Shown here: in pieces, positions 54,056 through 63,011 of the stretch
How positions within the stretch are numbered: position 1 is the stretch's first letter
Layout: every line of letters begins with the position of its first letter
DNA from: Parabacteroides sp. AD58
GTDB lineage: Bacteria > Bacteroidota > Bacteroidia > Bacteroidales > Tannerellaceae
Assembly (NCBI RefSeq): GCF_023744375.2
Contig: NZ_CP146284.1
Location: forward strand, 3,224,001-3,288,000
Length of the DNA stretch: 64,000 nucleotides
Direction: 5' to 3'
The notes under the pieces: generated by a model
Database searches by the model: none
What the model was told of the DNA's origin: nothing
The model's input: the letters and a program-made list of their open reading frames with translations, nothing else
Made by a program: the position numbers and the translations under genes

Positions 54056-54703
54056 TTATATAAGCGGAATTTTGATATAATAAGTGAGCAATACAGAAAC
54101 AACACCGATAATAGAAAGTGCAATGATAATGCTTCCTACAATCCGGTTCATTAGCCATATGCCACGGACATTGAACCATTTCCGCAGTTTTGATACAATG
54201 TATGTTATAAATAGCCACCAACAAACGGCTCCTATCCCGATACATCCTACTCCTCCAACAATCATCCCGACCGAATGATCCGGCAGAATAAAACCAAACC
54301 GGGCAAAGAGACCAATATAGAGCAATACGATCAGTACATTACTGAATGTTAACAGAAACGCTGTAATAAAGTCTTGTGTAAACGAGAGCCTGCGTTCTTT
54401 CTGTTTCCGTAAGTTCTTGACCGGATTACTTTGATATATATAATAACCAAATACTGCAAGTACAAGACTTCCGCCTAATTGTAACGGAGCTTGGTTCGCT
54501 TCTACGAAGTTGACTACCACTCCCATTCCTAAACTTGTTAGTATGGCATATACTATATCTGATACCATGGCTCCTAACCCGGTAATAAAACCATGCCACC
54601 GACCTTTACTTAAGGTGCGTTGGATGCAGAGCATTCCAATTGGGCCCATCGGGGCAGAAACCAAAATACCAATTACAAATCCTTTCGCCGCTAATGCTAA
54701 CAT
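54056..54703 (-). CDS. LysE family transporter
   Basis: 215-residue six-helix inner-membrane exporter. The N-terminal helix has the LysE/RhtB signature FVIGILVSAPMGPIGMLCIQRTL, followed by GFITGLGAMVSDIVYA and ITAFLLTFSNVLIVLLYIGLF. Members export amino acids or related small compounds. It has a TATCTTTG promoter with TTG 20 nt upstream. The next gene is 13 bp downstream. Confidence 0.88.
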   Translation of the reverse strand: MLALAAKGFVIGILVSAPMGPIGMLCIQRTLSKGRWHGFITGLGAMVSDIVYAILTSLGMGVVVNFVEANQAPLQLGGSLVLAVFGYYIYQSNPVKNLRKQKERRLSFTQDFITAFLLTFSNVLIVLLYIGLFARFGFILPDHSVGMIVGGVGCIGIGAVCWWLFITYIVSKLRKWFNVRGIWLMNRIVGSIIIALSIIGVVSVLLTYYIKIPLI

Positions 54704-54735
54704 CTGTTATTTTATCGGTTTATAATATGGACTTG

Positions 54736-54766
54736 CAAAGATAGGTGGTTTTTTTAGAGTAGACAA
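54736..54766 (-). promoter_or_regulatory. LysE gene promoter
   Basis: Minus-strand TTG (54764-54766), 20 nt, TATCTTTG (54736-54743). Confidence 0.65.
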
Positions 54767-54785
54767 GGCTTTTTTTAATTGACAA

Positions 54786-54842
54786 ATTAACAAGGCATCT
54801 GCTGTCTATCTTTTAGGTGTAAGCAATATGAGCCTTGTTAAT
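54786..54842 (-). repeat. Inverted repeat after the sulfatase gene
   Basis: ATTAACAAGGC (54786-54796) and GCCTTGTTAAT (54832-54842) are perfectly complementary, separated by 35 nt. It may act as the sulfatase terminator; the T-run is modest. Confidence 0.5.
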
Positions 54843-54860
54843 CTGTTTCTTTTTATCAAT

Positions 54861-56441
54861 CTACTCCTTTCCTGGGAAGTTCGGGCTATAGAGCATATTG
54901 GACCTGGTTTGTAAAACACCGTCTTTCACAAAGCTGTCGCCTCTCTCTTTCAGATGTTCTGCCAGAGCTGTTTTCATTTCCTGCCGGATGTTGATATAGG
55001 CTTTGTCTGCCACACAATTATGTAGCTCTTGCGGATCTTTTTGCAAATCAAACAGCTGTTCACTTCCATTATGAAGATTCCAGACGTATTTCATTTTTCC
55101 GTCAGTCAAGCCACACCAGTAATTCTCTTCTGAATAGCAAGTCGCATGTTCCAGATCAATGTATTTTCTCCACGCTGGATGATCGGTCTGTACCAAGGTT
55201 TTTAGTGAGCGTCCGTCCATATCTTCGGGAATCTTTCCTCCTGCTATATCCAAGAAAGTAGGCAGGAAGTCCCGTAGTTCTACCGGATAATCCAACCGGC
55301 TGCCATCTGGTATTTGCCTTTTCATGGATGTGGGCCACTTGACGATATAAGGAATGTGTGTAGAACCTTCATAAGGATAAGTTTTTCTCCAATGATAATG
55401 GTCACCCATCATATCGCCATGATCGGCAGTAAAGCAGATGAGGGTGTTGTCATACATGTCTTTATCTTTTAGGCATTGGATGATTTGCCCGATCTGATCA
55501 TCGATAAAGGTAATGTTGGCATAGTAATGTCGGAGTGAGTTTTGTGCATATTCGTCGCCAAAATTGGCAAACGGAGCATCGGATGGCATATCTTCGGGAT
55601 TCTTCCGTTCGGCATATTGCTGGCACCAGTCTCCATGAACTGGTTTCGGCATTTCCTTCCCTTTATATAAATCCAAATATCGCTGCGGCGGATCATACGG
55701 GCTATGCGGACGGGCAAACGATACTTTCAGAAATAATGGTTGAGGCGTATCGTAATGACGGATCAGTTCACAGGCCGTTTGTCCGGTCCAGGTTGTCGGA
55801 TGAAGCCTTTCATCCAGCTGATAAACTCGGTCTCCGTGATCATTCCAGCCAATGCCCGTTTTGTCCGGATTTTCTCCCGGAGCTTGCAGTTGGAACCATT
55901 TCCGGTAATCACTGATAAAGTCTTTTGATTCGACACGTCCGCTTTCGTCGATGAGTGTCTGGTGGAAGCCATGCAATGAGTTCTGCGGATTCCAGTGCAT
56001 TTTCCCAATACCAAAGGTATAATATCCTAAGTCGCGGAGCATCTGTGGCATTTCATATCGGTACTGAGGAGCCACAGCTCCGTAGCCAAGCATACCATGA
56101 TGCCAGGGCGATAAACCGGTCAGTAAACCAGAGCGGGCCGGAGTACTGCTGGGAGTACTGGTGTATCCGCAGACAAAGAGCGTTCCTTCAGCGGCCAGCT
56201 GGTCCAAATGTGGCGTGATGATATACGGATTTCCCATACATCCCAAAGCATCGCCCCGTTGCTGGTCGGTCATGATCAGTAAAATATGAGGTTTATCACT
56301 TGGAGCCGGATTTGGTTTTAGTGGATGTCTTTCAGGAACAGTAGAGCGGTTTTCCGGTTGTTCTGCTCTTTCGTCGGCTTGTATGCCGCTCCAACTTAAA
56401 CCTAATCCGATGGATGATTTGATGAACGATCGTCGTTTCAT
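54861..56441 (-). CDS. Secreted Ser-type sulfatase
   Basis: 526 residues from the ATG at 56441. The maturation motif is SxPxR, S99-T-P-A-R103 followed by SGLLTG, so the active-site formylglycine would be made from serine by an anSME-type radical enzyme, as is usual in anaerobes. Metal ligands include D59 in IMTDQQRGD and the C-terminal TADHGDMMGDHYHWRK. The N-terminus, MKRRSFIKSSIGLGL, has a twin-arginine-like motif. Likely substrates are sulfated glycans. No sulfatase-maturing enzyme or SusC/D pair is in the window. Confidence 0.93.
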   Translation of the reverse strand: MKRRSFIKSSIGLGLSWSGIQADERAEQPENRSTVPERHPLKPNPAPSDKPHILLIMTDQQRGDALGCMGNPYIITPHLDQLAAEGTLFVCGYTSTPSSTPARSGLLTGLSPWHHGMLGYGAVAPQYRYEMPQMLRDLGYYTFGIGKMHWNPQNSLHGFHQTLIDESGRVESKDFISDYRKWFQLQAPGENPDKTGIGWNDHGDRVYQLDERLHPTTWTGQTACELIRHYDTPQPLFLKVSFARPHSPYDPPQRYLDLYKGKEMPKPVHGDWCQQYAERKNPEDMPSDAPFANFGDEYAQNSLRHYYANITFIDDQIGQIIQCLKDKDMYDNTLICFTADHGDMMGDHYHWRKTYPYEGSTHIPYIVKWPTSMKRQIPDGSRLDYPVELRDFLPTFLDIAGGKIPEDMDGRSLKTLVQTDHPAWRKYIDLEHATCYSEENYWCGLTDGKMKYVWNLHNGSEQLFDLQKDPQELHNCVADKAYINIRQEMKTALAEHLKERGDSFVKDGVLQTRSNMLYSPNFPGKE

Positions 56442-56827
56442 GTACAAGTGTTTTTGGATTCTTAACGGCTAATGTACAGTAAATCCTTGGTTACAACAAA
56501 CTTTTACACAAAAAACTCATTGATCAACAGTACTGTAGAGATGCTTTCAGATAGGGACATTGCTTAATTCTTTATTATAGGAGCTCTTTCTTTCTTCATT
56601 GGACAGGCGGTTTTAAGCACAATTTCTTGTTTGCCCGAATAGATAAAGATACATTTTTAGGTTGAAAAAGCAAGGATATAAGGATATAAATTACTTTTCA
56701 CTGCTTTTGACCTGAAAGATAACAGAGAATGTGTAAATACAGAAATCGGGGAAAATATTTCTTGTATTTGTTGAGATATTTGAATGTGTTTCCTTATAAT
56801 ATCTCTGCTCATTAACCGGAAAAAACG
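56442..56827. other. Intergenic stretch before purL, no gene seen
   Basis: Between the divergent sulfatase and purL genes I see no credible gene or RNA. It is AT-rich with short direct repeats (AAGGATATAAGGATAT near 56673). Confidence 0.55.
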
Positions 56828-56835
56828 TATCTTTG
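56828..56835 (+). promoter_or_regulatory. purL promoter -7 box
   Basis: TATCTTTG, which implies a leader of about 155 nt before purL that contains the 16-bp repeats. No obvious -33 box. Confidence 0.5.
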
Positions 56836-56843
56836 CAGTTGAT

Positions 56844-56907
56844 AAGTTGATGAGAAAACAAATTGACAAGAAGACAAGTTGACGAGAAGATAAGTTGACA
56901 GGGGTTT
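56844..56907 (+). repeat. 16-bp tandem repeats in the purL leader
   Basis: Four consecutive 16-bp units starting with AA(G/A)TTGA: 56844-56859, 56860-56875, 56876-56891 and 56892-56907; the last diverges in its second half. They sit just after the predicted transcription start. Confidence 0.8.
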
Positions 56908-56996
56908 ACAGATTGTATCTGAAGCCTTGCCAACTCATCAGTTATTGAATTTGCCGTCTTTCAGATTAGGACAACTACTTAATAAATTGATCATAT

Positions 56997-59900
56997 ATGA
57001 TTCTATTCTTTCAATCTCCAACTAAAACGGTGCTGGCCGTAGAAGCCAAGCAAGCGTTTTCACCAGAAGACACAAAGAAGCTGGTGTGGCTATTCAGTGG
57101 AGCAACACCTGTTGAGGCAGAAACCATGAACGGTTGGTTCGTTGGTCCGCGTCGTGAAATGATAACGCCATGGAGTACGAATGCAGTTGAAATAACCCAG
57201 AACATGGGTTTGGCCGGAATTAGTCGTATAGAAGAGTATTTCCCGGTAGAGTCGGGCGATGCTGATCATGATCCGATGCTGCAACGTATTTACAATGGAC
57301 TGAACCAGGAAATCTTTACGATTAGCAAAAAGCCGGATCCGATTATCTATATTGACGATCTGGAAGCCTATAATGCTCAGGAAGGTCTGGCTTTGAGCGA
57401 GGAAGAAATTTCTTACCTGAAGGAAGTCAGTGAAAAACTACAGCGCAAGCTGACCGACAGTGAAGTTTTCGGTTTCTCTCAAGTAAACTCAGAACACTGC
57501 CGTCATAAAATCTTTGGCGGAACCTTTATTATTGATGGCGAAGAAAAGGAAAGTTCGTTATTCAATTTGATTAAGAAGACATCAGCCGAGAACCCGAATA
57601 AACTGGTATCGGCTTATAAAGATAATGTGGCCTTCAACGATGGTCCGGTAGTAGAACAGTTTGCTCCGAAGAGCGGTGATAAACCCGATTACTTCGCGAT
57701 CAAAGACATCAAGACTGTGATCTCGTTAAAAGCGGAAACACATAACTTCCCGACAACCGTAGAACCGTTCAACGGGGCGGCAACGGGTACGGGTGGTGAA
57801 ATCCGCGACCGTCTGGGCGGTGGTAAGGCTTCTTTACCGATTGCCGGAACTGCTGTTTATATGACGGCTTATCCTCGTACGGAAGGTGCCCGCGAATGGG
57901 AGAAAGTACTTGATCCTCGTCCGTGGTTGTATCAGACTCCGGAACAGATCTTGATCAAAGCTTCTAACGGTGCATCCGATTTCGGTAATAAATTCGGTCA
58001 GCCGCTGATCTGCGGTTCTGTCCTGACTTTCGAGCATGCCGAGAATAATAAGAAGTATGCTTACGATAAAGTCATCATGTTGGCCGGCGGTGTTGGCTTT
58101 GCCAATAAGCGGGATGCCTTGAAAGGTGATCCGAAACCCGGAGAAAAGGTGATTGTAATCGGTGGTGATAACTACCGGATCGGTATGGGCGGTGGCGCTG
58201 TTTCGTCGGTAAATACCGGACAGTATACGAGCGGTATCGAACTGAATGCCGTACAACGTGCCAATCCTGAGATGCAGAAGCGTGCGGCTAACGTAATCCG
58301 TTCGATTGCTGAATCAGATGATAATCCGATTGTTTCCATCCACGACCACGGAGCCGGCGGTCATTTGAACTGTCTGTCTGAATTGGTGGAAGCAACCGGT
58401 GGGCATATCGATATGAGTAAATTGCCGATTGGTGATCCAACCTTGTCGGCAAAGGAAATCATCGGTAATGAAAGTCAGGAACGAATGGGCTTGCTGATGG
58501 AAGAAAAAGACGTAGAACGGGTGAAACGGATTGCTGACCGTGAACGTGCTCCGATGTATGTTGTAGGTGAAACTACCAACGATATGAAGTTTGTCTTCGA
58601 ACAGGCTGACGGCGTGAAACCGATTGATATCAAGTTGGAATATATGTTTGGTAAGCCACCCCGCACCATCATGCGCGATCATACCGTAGTAGAAACTTAC
58701 GAACCGGTTGTTTACAAGGAATCAGAATTGCATCATTATCTGGAAAACGTACTTCAGCTGGAAGCCGTTGCTTGTAAAGACTGGTTAACCAATAAGGTGG
58801 ACCGTTCCGTAACTGGTAAGATTGCCCGTCAGCAGTGCCAAGGTGAATTGCAGTTGCCGTTGAGTGACTTGGGAGCTGTCGCTTTGGATTTCCGTGGAAA
58901 AGCCGGTATCGCTACATCTATAGGTCATGCGCCTCAGGTAGCTATGGTTGATCCGGCAGCCGGATCCGTGATGGCGATTGCCGAAGCTCTGACGAATATT
59001 GTCTTTGCTCCGCTGGCCGATAAGCTGACCGGTGTTTCTTTGAGTGCAAATTGGATGTGGCCGTGCCGCAATGAAGGTGAGGATGCCCGTTTGTATAAAG
59101 CTGTACAGGCAGCATCCGACTTTGCCTGCGCTTTGGGTATTAACATCCCGACCGGTAAAGACTCGTTGTCAATGACCCAGAAGTACGGAGATGAGAAAGT
59201 ACTTGCTCCGGGAACTGTCATCATTTCTGCCGGTGCTGAAGTAAGCGATGTGAAGAAGATCGTTTCTCCGGTATTGGTTCACGAACGGAATTCACATATT
59301 TATTATATCGATTTCTCTTTCGATACCTTGAAACTGGGCGGTTCTGCCTTGGCGCAGGTATTGAACAAGCTGGGTAATGAGGTGCCGACCGTGAAGGATC
59401 CGGAATATTTCAGCGATGCCTTCAATGCTGTTCAGGAGGCAATCGAGAAAGGTTTGATTCTGGCTGGTCACGATATTTCTGCCGGTGGTATGATTACTAC
59501 CTTGTTGGAAATGTGCTTTGCTAATGTAGAAGGTGGTTTGGAAGTCAACCTGGATAAGATTAACGAATCAGACATTGTGAAGATTCTGTTTGCCGAAAAT
59601 CCGGGTATCATCGTCCAGGTAAAAGACAAGAAGGCCTTCGAAAAACTGATGATGGATGCCGGTGTAGGCTTTGCTGAAATTGCGAAACCGACCAACGAAC
59701 GTCATATCCTTGTATCGAAGGATGGAATCCAGTATCATTTCGGTATCGACTATATGCGGGATGTCTGGTATGAATCTTCTTATAAGCTGGATATCAAGCA
59801 GAGCGGCAATGTATGTGCCGGCAATCGTTTTGAAAACTATAAGATGCAGCCGCTGGAATTCAAGTTCAACAAGAACTTCTCCGGTACGTTGGCTTCTTAT

Positions 59901-60686
59901 GGCCTTTCTGCTGATCGTCGGGAACCGACAGGAATCAAAGCTGCTATCTTGCGTGATAAGGGAACAAACGGTGAGCGTGAAATGGCTTACTCAATGTATC
60001 TGGCCGGCTTCGATGTGAAGGATGTTCACTTGACCGACTTGGCTACAGGTCGTGAGACGCTGGATGATGTCAACCTGATTGTATTCTGTGGTGGCTTCTC
60101 TAACTCAGACGTATTGGGTTCTGCCAAAGGTTGGGCTGCCGGTATCTTGTTTAACGAAAAGGCAAAGAGCGCTATCGATCGTTTCTATGCCCGGAAAGAT
60201 ACCTTGAGTTTGGGTATTTGTAACGGATGCCAGCTGATGGCCGAACTGGAACTCTTGTATCCGGAGCACGAAAAGAAGCATAAGATGGTACATAATGATT
60301 CGCACAAGTTTGAATCCAACTTTATTACCCTGGATATTCCGAAGAACCATTCTGTCATGTTCGGTTCTTTGAGCGGTAGCAAGTTAGGCATCTGGGTAGC
60401 TCATGGTGAAGGTAAGTTCGATTTCCCGTACGAAGAAAAAGACTATCATATTGTAGCTAAGTATAATTACGACGGTTATCCAGCTAATCCGAACGGTTCG
60501 CCTTGGGCTGTTGCTGGCGTTTGCTCACAAGATGGTCGTCATTTGGCGATGATGCCTCACTTGGAACGTGCGATGTTCCCGTGGCAGTGCGCTTATTATC
60601 CGTTGGAACACCGGAACGATGAAGTGACTCCGTGGATCGAAGCCTTTGTCAATGCCCGTAAATGGATTGAAGAAAACAAGAAGTAA
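56997..60686 (+). CDS. purL: Phosphoribosylformylglycinamidine synthase (FGAR amidotransferase), large single-chain form
   Basis: Fourth step of purine synthesis: FGAR plus glutamine and ATP to FGAM. 1229 residues, the long form with a glutaminase domain fused. The N-terminal PurS-like region is followed by the two AIRS-type synthetase halves (SEVFGFSQVNSEHCRHKIFGG, AETHNFPTTVEPFNGAATGTGGEIRD; second half LPLSDLGAVALD, GLILAGHDISAGGMITTLLEM). The C-terminal class I GATase has the nucleophile Cys1075 in LGICNGCQLMAEL and the late HGEGKFDF catalytic His region. Complete. It is followed by a long hairpin terminator. Confidence 0.98.
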   Translation: MILFFQSPTKTVLAVEAKQAFSPEDTKKLVWLFSGATPVEAETMNGWFVGPRREMITPWSTNAVEITQNMGLAGISRIEEYFPVESGDADHDPMLQRIYNGLNQEIFTISKKPDPIIYIDDLEAYNAQEGLALSEEEISYLKEVSEKLQRKLTDSEVFGFSQVNSEHCRHKIFGGTFIIDGEEKESSLFNLIKKTSAENPNKLVSAYKDNVAFNDGPVVEQFAPKSGDKPDYFAIKDIKTVISLKAETHNFPTTVEPFNGAATGTGGEIRDRLGGGKASLPIAGTAVYMTAYPRTEGAREWEKVLDPRPWLYQTPEQILIKASNGASDFGNKFGQPLICGSVLTFEHAENNKKYAYDKVIMLAGGVGFANKRDALKGDPKPGEKVIVIGGDNYRIGMGGGAVSSVNTGQYTSGIELNAVQRANPEMQKRAANVIRSIAESDDNPIVSIHDHGAGGHLNCLSELVEATGGHIDMSKLPIGDPTLSAKEIIGNESQERMGLLMEEKDVERVKRIADRERAPMYVVGETTNDMKFVFEQADGVKPIDIKLEYMFGKPPRTIMRDHTVVETYEPVVYKESELHHYLENVLQLEAVACKDWLTNKVDRSVTGKIARQQCQGELQLPLSDLGAVALDFRGKAGIATSIGHAPQVAMVDPAAGSVMAIAEALTNIVFAPLADKLTGVSLSANWMWPCRNEGEDARLYKAVQAASDFACALGINIPTGKDSLSMTQKYGDEKVLAPGTVIISAGAEVSDVKKIVSPVLVHERNSHIYYIDFSFDTLKLGGSALAQVLNKLGNEVPTVKDPEYFSDAFNAVQEAIEKGLILAGHDISAGGMITTLLEMCFANVEGGLEVNLDKINESDIVKILFAENPGIIVQVKDKKAFEKLMMDAGVGFAEIAKPTNERHILVSKDGIQYHFGIDYMRDVWYESSYKLDIKQSGNVCAGNRFENYKMQPLEFKFNKNFSGTLASYGLSADRREPTGIKAAILRDKGTNGEREMAYSMYLAGFDVKDVHLTDLATGRETLDDVNLIVFCGGFSNSDVLGSAKGWAAGILFNEKAKSAIDRFYARKDTLSLGICNGCQLMAELELLYPEHEKKHKMVHNDSHKFESNFITLDIPKNHSVMFGSLSGSKLGIWVAHGEGKFDFPYEEKDYHIVAKYNYDGYPANPNGSPWAVAGVCSQDGRHLAMMPHLERAMFPWQCAYYPLEHRNDEVTPWIEAFVNARKWIEENKK

Positions 60687-60724
60687 AAGGTCTTATATAT
60701 AATAAGGTAAGACTTCTCATATAG

Positions 60725-60787
60725 AAACCCACGAGAATCGTTTTCAAAACTCACGAGAATTGAAAACGGTTTTCGTGGGTTTTGTTT
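60725..60787 (+). terminator. purL terminator, long near-perfect hairpin carrying the dispersed motif (copy 2)
   Basis: About 23 bp of stem, AAACCCACGA through GTTTTCAA on the left and TTGAAAACG through TCGTGGGTTT on the right, followed by T-rich DNA. The left arm and loop contain ACGAGAATCG-N9-CTCACGAG, the reverse complement of the motif at 18838-18864. Confidence 0.9.
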
Positions 60788-60847
60788 TTGATGCTGAATT
60801 GGTCTGTTAAATGGTAGGTTAGATTAGGAAAAAATAAATGCATCGTG

Positions 60848-60855
60848 TATCTTTG
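60848..60855 (+). promoter_or_regulatory. -7 box for the lipoprotein gene
   Basis: TATCTTTG, 53 bp before the ATG at 60909. Confidence 0.55.
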
Positions 60856-60908
60856 GAAAGATGAATCTTGTGGAGTTGGATAAACAAATAAAAAGAGAAG
60901 GAGAGTAG

Positions 60909-61754
60909 ATGATGAAAAGATTTGAATTTCTATGGATCATGCTTTTATGCTTGAATGCCTGCGAGCAGGAAGGCCCATTAGACAAGTATGACGTGAGTTT
61001 GCGACAAGATTTCGAGCAGCGTTATAGAGGCGCTTCGATTATTTCTGTGAGTGATTGGGATGGATCCGGTCTTTACGTCAAGTTTTCAGATGAACAACGC
61101 AAGGAGGCAGAAGTGTTTTATATGCACAATGGGTGGAATTTGTGTATCTCTTATCTGAAGGATTTTACGTGTCTGCCGGAGAAAGTACAGGAAAGTTTCC
61201 TTCATTCTCCGTATGCTGATGCTAAGATAGAAGCCATAACCAGTTGGGAGCGTGCCGAGTTATCACATACGCTGTACCGGATATTTTTTAAGTATCAGTG
61301 GAAAGATGTTGAAAATATGACGTATGAAGTCCTGATGGATGAGGAAGGCGTCTGGCTTCATACGTATAATCGTGATTTACCTAATAATTATTGGTATCAG
61401 GCTGTACAGCCAGGAGAGTTGGATTTTATACAGAAGCGGTATCCTGGTTCGGATGTTCGTGGCTATATCAACGACGGAGGTTACAATGTTTACTTTTTCA
61501 TACAGGATGGAGTTATTAAACAAATTTCATTTAGTCCGGTGAATTGCTGGTATGAAACCCGTTACGAATTGCCTTTCGATACGTCTTTACCCGATTTGTT
61601 GGTGGAATGGCTGGAACGGGTACATCCGGACTTTTCTTACACAAAGATCTTTTATGTCGAATCACCTGAAGAAAACGCTTATGAGCTGATTAATGAGAAC
61701 ACACCCAATAACGAAGGAATTATTGTTCGGGAAAGCCTCTGGAATCATGAATAA
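60909..61754 (+). CDS. Lipoprotein with PepSY-like repeats
   Basis: 281 residues with a lipoprotein signal (FEFLWIMLLCLNAC, lipobox LNAC, Cys18). The mature part has two or three related modules, each an aromatic-rich beta hairpin plus helix: DFEQRYRGASIISVSDWDGSGLYVKF, DFIQKRYPGSDVRGYINDGGYNVYFF and LVEWLERVHPDFSYTKIFYVES. This is the pattern of the PepSY-like/beta-lactamase-inhibitor-like lipoproteins of Bacteroidales (DUF2874-like). Function is unknown. Another Met at codon 2 is an equally good start. Confidence 0.82.
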   Translation: MMKRFEFLWIMLLCLNACEQEGPLDKYDVSLRQDFEQRYRGASIISVSDWDGSGLYVKFSDEQRKEAEVFYMHNGWNLCISYLKDFTCLPEKVQESFLHSPYADAKIEAITSWERAELSHTLYRIFFKYQWKDVENMTYEVLMDEEGVWLHTYNRDLPNNYWYQAVQPGELDFIQKRYPGSDVRGYINDGGYNVYFFIQDGVIKQISFSPVNCWYETRYELPFDTSLPDLLVEWLERVHPDFSYTKIFYVESPEENAYELINENTPNNEGIIVRESLWNHE

Positions 61755-61811
61755 GAAACCGAAGAAGAGTAAAAGCCACTATATTTTTTCAGAAAAAGAA
61801 GAATGGAAAGT

Positions 61812-61841
61812 TTTGTAATTCAAATAATATACGTACCTTTG
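61812..61841 (+). promoter_or_regulatory. Promoter of the rplM-rpsI-rpsB cluster
   Basis: TTTG (61812-61815), 18 nt, TACCTTTG (61834-61841). Confidence 0.72.
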
Positions 61842-61868
61842 CAAGCCGATTATTATCAAATTGTACTA

Positions 61869-61918
61869 AAAGTTTAGTTCTTAGAACTTTGCATCATCAT
61901 GTGTCCGGTGAGGCAAAG
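61869..61918 (+). promoter_or_regulatory. rplM leader with two mutually exclusive hairpins
   Basis: AAAGTT (61869-61874) can pair with AACTTT (61885-61890). The alternative CTTTGCATCA (61887-61896) pairs with TGAGGCAAAG (61909-61918), with one mismatch. They share 61887-61890, so only one can form. A ribosomal-protein autoregulatory leader is plausible but unproven. Confidence 0.45.
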
Positions 61919-61967
61919 GGAAAAGATTAGTTTTTTGATTTTATTAATTTATTAAACAATTTAAGCA

Positions 61968-62423
61968 GTGGATACTTTAAGTTTTAAGACCATTTCTGCA
62001 AACAAAGCAACTGTAAACAAAGAATGGGTCATCGTTGACGCTGAAGGCCAGTCATTAGGTCGTCTTTGTGCAAAAGTAGCAAAGCTTTTGCGTGGCAAGT
62101 ACAAACCCAATTTTACTCCTCACGTTGATTGTGGTGATAATGTAATTATTATCAATGCAGAAAAAGTCGTTCTGACAGGAAAGAAATGGAACGATCGTGT
62201 TTATTTGAGATACACCGGTTATCCTGGTGGTCAGATTGAATACACTCCGGCTGATTTATTAGCAAAAGGCCCGAGTTATCTGTATAGAAAAGTAGTAAAG
62301 GGTATGTTACCTAAGAACCGTCTGGGTGCAAAGTTACTGGGTAATCTGTATGTTTATGCAGGTACAGAACATAAGCATGAAGCTCAGCAGCCTAAGTCAA
62401 TTGATATTAACTCATATAAATAA
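61968..62423 (+). CDS. rplM: 50S ribosomal protein L13
   Basis: 151 residues, a complete L13 (MDTLSFKTISANKATVNKEWV, DAEGQSLGRLCAKVAKLLRGK, LPKNRLGAKLLGNLYVY). It starts with GTG at 61968, which the family alignment supports because no ATG is available near that residue. It lies 5 bp upstream of rpsI, the usual rplM-rpsI pair. Confidence 0.98.
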   Translation: MDTLSFKTISANKATVNKEWVIVDAEGQSLGRLCAKVAKLLRGKYKPNFTPHVDCGDNVIIINAEKVVLTGKKWNDRVYLRYTGYPGGQIEYTPADLLAKGPSYLYRKVVKGMLPKNRLGAKLLGNLYVYAGTEHKHEAQQPKSIDINSYK

Positions 62424-62428
62424 TAGCG

Positions 62429-62815
62429 ATGGAAGTAGTAAATGCAATAGGAAGACGTAAAGCCGCAGTTGCTCGCGTATACGTTAGCGAAGGAACAGGT
62501 AAGATTACAATCAACAACCGCGATCTTGCAAATTACTTTCCTTCTTCAATTCTTCAGTTTGTTGTAAAGCAGCCTTTAGCAAAATTGAATGTTGCTGAAC
62601 AATACGATATCAAGATCAACTTGGTAGGCGGTGGCTTTAAAGGCCAGTCTGAAGCAGCTCGTTTGGGTATTGCTCGTGCATTGGTTAAGATTAATCCGGA
62701 AGATAAAGTTACTCTTCGTTCAGAAGGCTTCATCACTCGTGATCCTCGTTCTGTTGAACGTAAGAAACCGGGTCGTCCAAAAGCTCGTAGAAGATTCCAG
62801 TTCAGTAAACGTTAA
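62429..62815 (+). CDS. rpsI: 30S ribosomal protein S9
   Basis: 128 residues, complete S9: IGRRKAAVARVYVSEGTGKITIN, GGGFKGQSEAARLGIARAL and the basic C-terminal tail ending RRRFQFSKR that reaches the P-site tRNA. It is immediately after rplM. Confidence 0.98.
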   Translation: MEVVNAIGRRKAAVARVYVSEGTGKITINNRDLANYFPSSILQFVVKQPLAKLNVAEQYDIKINLVGGGFKGQSEAARLGIARALVKINPEDKVTLRSEGFITRDPRSVERKKPGRPKARRRFQFSKR

Positions 62816-63011
62816 TTTTGAGTTTGTAAGTTTATTAGTTGATAAGTTTATTAGGTTTATAACTCAAAAACTTAAAAGCTCAAAAACTATAGAACTGAAA
62901 GCGAACGTTTAGTATCTAAACCAGCAGGATTCTTTTTGTATGCAGAAATATGGGAAGACTACCTGTGGGTTGTGTAAACAAAAGAATGTAAACGATTTAA
63001 GAAAAGAAACA
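62816..63011 (+). promoter_or_regulatory. rpsI-rpsB intergenic leader with inverted repeats
   Basis: TTTTGAGTT (62816-62824) pairs with AACTCAAAA (62862-62870). GTTTAG-tat-CTAAAC (62907-62921) is a perfect hairpin. AACC/GGTT and CAGG/CCTG (62919-62971) can form a two-part stem that competes with it. A candidate S2 autoregulatory region, by inference only. Confidence 0.4.

Noticed and set aside
62940..63011. Upstream ATG giving rpsB 24 extra residues
   Set aside because: The extra residues do not match S2 proteins, and the region forms hairpins that are more consistent with a leader.
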